A DNA stretch of 5,963 nucleotides, from positions 1-5,963 of the forward strand of contig URRK01000110.1 in the NCBI GenBank assembly GCA_900550315.1, written 5' to 3'. The stretch comes from an uncultured Oscillospiraceae bacterium. GTDB lineage: Bacteria > Bacillota > Clostridia > Oscillospirales > Acutalibacteraceae. This document shows, one piece after another, positions 4,839-5,963 of this stretch. Under the pieces are notes generated by a model, which saw only the letters and a program-made list of their open reading frames with translations, did not search any database and was not told the origin of the DNA. The first letter of the stretch is position 1, and each line of letters starts with the position of its first letter. Position numbers and translations under genes: made by a program.

Positions 4839-5963
4839 TTATTTTTTGTAAATAATATCCTCCCGGGCGGGGCCGTTGGAAACCATTGTAATTTTAAAGC
4901 CAATTTGCTGCTCAATAAATTCAATGTACTCGCGGCAGGCCTGCGGCAGCTCGTTGTAATTTTTAATGCCGCGAATATCGGTTTTCCAGCCCTTTAAAAC
5001 CTTTAGCACCGGCTTTGCCTGCTCTAACCTGCCGGTGGTGGGGAACTCGCCGGTTTGCTCGCCGTTTATTTCGTAGGCCACGCAAACTGGAATTTCTTCT
5101 AAGTAGCTTAGGGCGTCTACCACGGTTAAAGCAACATCGGTAGTGCCCTGCAGCTCGCAGCCGTAGCGGGTTGCTACGCAGTCAAACCAGCCCATGCGGC
5201 GCGGCCGGCCGGTGGTTGCGCCGTATTCGCCGCCGTCGCCGCCGTGGTCGCGCAGGGCAGAAGCCTCATCGCCAAAAATTTCGCTAACAAAGGCGCCTGC
5301 GCCAACCGCGCTGGAGTAGGCCTTTACTACAGTGTAAATTTCTTTAATATTATAAGGGGCAACGCCGGCACCAATGGCGCCAAAGCCCGCTAAGGTAGAG
5401 CTGGAGGTTACCATGGGGTAAATGCCGTGGTCCGGGTCTTTCAGCGAACCCAGCTGCCCCTCTAACAAAATGTTTTTGCCGGCGGCTTGCGCGTCGCGCA
5501 ACAGGGCGTGGGTGTTGCCTACCATGCCCTGAATGCCATCCCGCCATTGCATCATTTTGTTAAAAATTTCGTCTACACTAAGCTCCGGCTTGTGGTACAA
5601 ATTTTTAAGCAGCACATTTTTAACGGTTAAAACCCGCTCTAATTTTTCGCGCAGGGCGGCCTCGTTAAACAGCTCACAAACCTGAAAACCAATTTTTGCG
5701 TATTTGTCAGAGTAAAACGGCGCAATGCCCGACTTGGTAGAGCCAAAGCTTTTGCCGGCCAGCCGCTCCTCCTCGTAAGCGTCAAACAACACATGGTACG
5801 GCATTACCATTTGCGCCCGCTCGGAAATTACCAGCTTGGGTGCCGGCACCCCGCGGGAGATAACCTCGTGGTATTCCTTTAACAGCTTGTCAACATCCAG
5901 CGCAACGCCGTTGCCAACAACATTAACTACATTTTGATTAAACACGCCGGAGGGCAGGGTATG
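4839..5963 (-). CDS. purA: Adenylosuccinate synthetase, N-terminus cut by the right edge
   Basis: The enzyme joins aspartate to IMP using GTP, the first step from IMP to AMP, in the cytoplasm. The frame is open through the last base: the six codons before the GTG at 5943-5945 read HTLPSG, continuing the family's HLIPSG motif, so the true start lies outside and about 50 residues are missing, including the GDEGKGK loop and the catalytic Asp/His there. Numbering the visible part from base 5963 (374 residues), seen are VVGNGVALD (15-23), PYHVLFD (55-61), FGSTKSGIAPFYSDK (73-87), LLEGQLGSLKDPDHGIYP (166-183), VTSSSTLAGFG (185-195), EYGATTGRPRRMGWFD (246-261) and SNGPAR (362-367). The guanine-site TKLD of E. 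coli reads TVVD (280-283), so the Asp is kept but the Lys is not. It matches, from memory, a PurA form seen in Clostridia. The stop is TAA at 4839-4841, 57 bp before the alpha-galactosidase. Confidence 0.95.
   Translation of the reverse strand, partial: HTLPSGVFNQNVVNVVGNGVALDVDKLLKEYHEVISRGVPAPKLVISERAQMVMPYHVLFDAYEEERLAGKSFGSTKSGIAPFYSDKYAKIGFQVCELFNEAALREKLERVLTVKNVLLKNLYHKPELSVDEIFNKMMQWRDGIQGMVGNTHALLRDAQAAGKNILLEGQLGSLKDPDHGIYPMVTSSSTLAGFGAIGAGVAPYNIKEIYTVVKAYSSAVGAGAFVSEIFGDEASALRDHGGDGGEYGATTGRPRRMGWFDCVATRYGCELQGTTDVALTVVDALSYLEEIPVCVAYEINGEQTGEFPTTGRLEQAKPVLKVLKGWKTDIRGIKNYNELPQACREYIEFIEQQIGFKITMVSNGPAREDIIYKK

Noticed and set aside
4810..4842. Terminator after purA
   Set aside because: The TAACGC/GCGTTA hairpin is short and on the coding strand is followed by AAAATT, not a T-run; the T-rich run precedes it.
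4782..4870. Promoter for the alpha-galactosidase in the purA tail or gap
   Set aside because: Hexamers such as TTTACA or TAAAAT occur, but none pairs with a good partner at 16-18 bp; the best (TTTCCA-19-TATTAT) has long spacing and lies within purA.
5350..5547. Minus-strand 65-codon frame inside purA
   Set aside because: It lies wholly within the conserved purA reading frame in another phase and gives an Arg/His/Gly-rich product typical of a shadow frame.
5943..5945. GTG as the start of purA
   Set aside because: The frame stays open upstream to the window edge and encodes HTLPSG, which matches the family; the true start is outside the window.

Overview
All genes in the window lie on the minus strand, so transcription runs from high to low coordinates. 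In that order they are: the C-terminal seven-eighths of an adenylosuccinate synthetase (purA, cut by the right edge), a complete GH36 alpha-galactosidase, a complete YhaM-type 3'-5' exoribonuclease, a non-coding stretch of about 520 bases, and the N-terminal third of a GH2/LacZ-type beta-galactosidase, cut by the left edge. The two edge genes run off the window: the purA frame is open through the last base (5963) and the lacZ frame is open from its ATG at 1051 down to base 1.

The set suggests a gut-type Firmicute of the class Clostridia, perhaps the Oscillospiraceae/Ruminococcaceae side. YhaM is a Firmicutes RNase. The purA has the GSTKSGIAPFYSDK and TVVDAL variants that I associate from memory with clostridial PurA. 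Both glycosidases resemble the forms common in plant- and milk-sugar users. Base composition is moderate by eye, and no foreign block or mobile element is visible. The genus cannot be named from this window.

Layout. purA (4839-5963) is followed after 57 bp by the alpha-galactosidase (2535-4781), which has a strong GGAGG ribosome binding site. The alpha-galactosidase overlaps yhaM (1571-2545) by 11 bp, with the yhaM ribosome binding site inside its last codons, so these two are almost certainly co-transcribed and probably translationally coupled. No convincing terminator or promoter was found between purA and the alpha-galactosidase, so one purA-agaA-yhaM transcript is possible. A clear intrinsic terminator at 1410-1435 ends this unit.

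The stretch 1052-1409 holds no convincing gene but is rich in signals for lacZ. It has a sigma-70-like promoter (TTGCAA-17-TAAAAT), then about 80 bp downstream a strong intrinsic terminator on the same strand, then an 18-bp imperfect palindrome, an extended -10 box, and a 7-bp inverted repeat just upstream of the lacZ ribosome binding site. This arrangement suggests either a short terminated RNA or an attenuated leader, plus a proximal regulated promoter. It is the part of the window most worth a second look.

Functionally, the two glycosidases would release galactose from alpha-galactosides (raffinose or melibiose type) and beta-galactosides (lactose type), while purA and yhaM are housekeeping (AMP synthesis and RNA turnover). 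No transporter or transcription factor gene is in view. I see no evidence of a defence system, CRISPR array, prophage or other obviously new multi-gene system.
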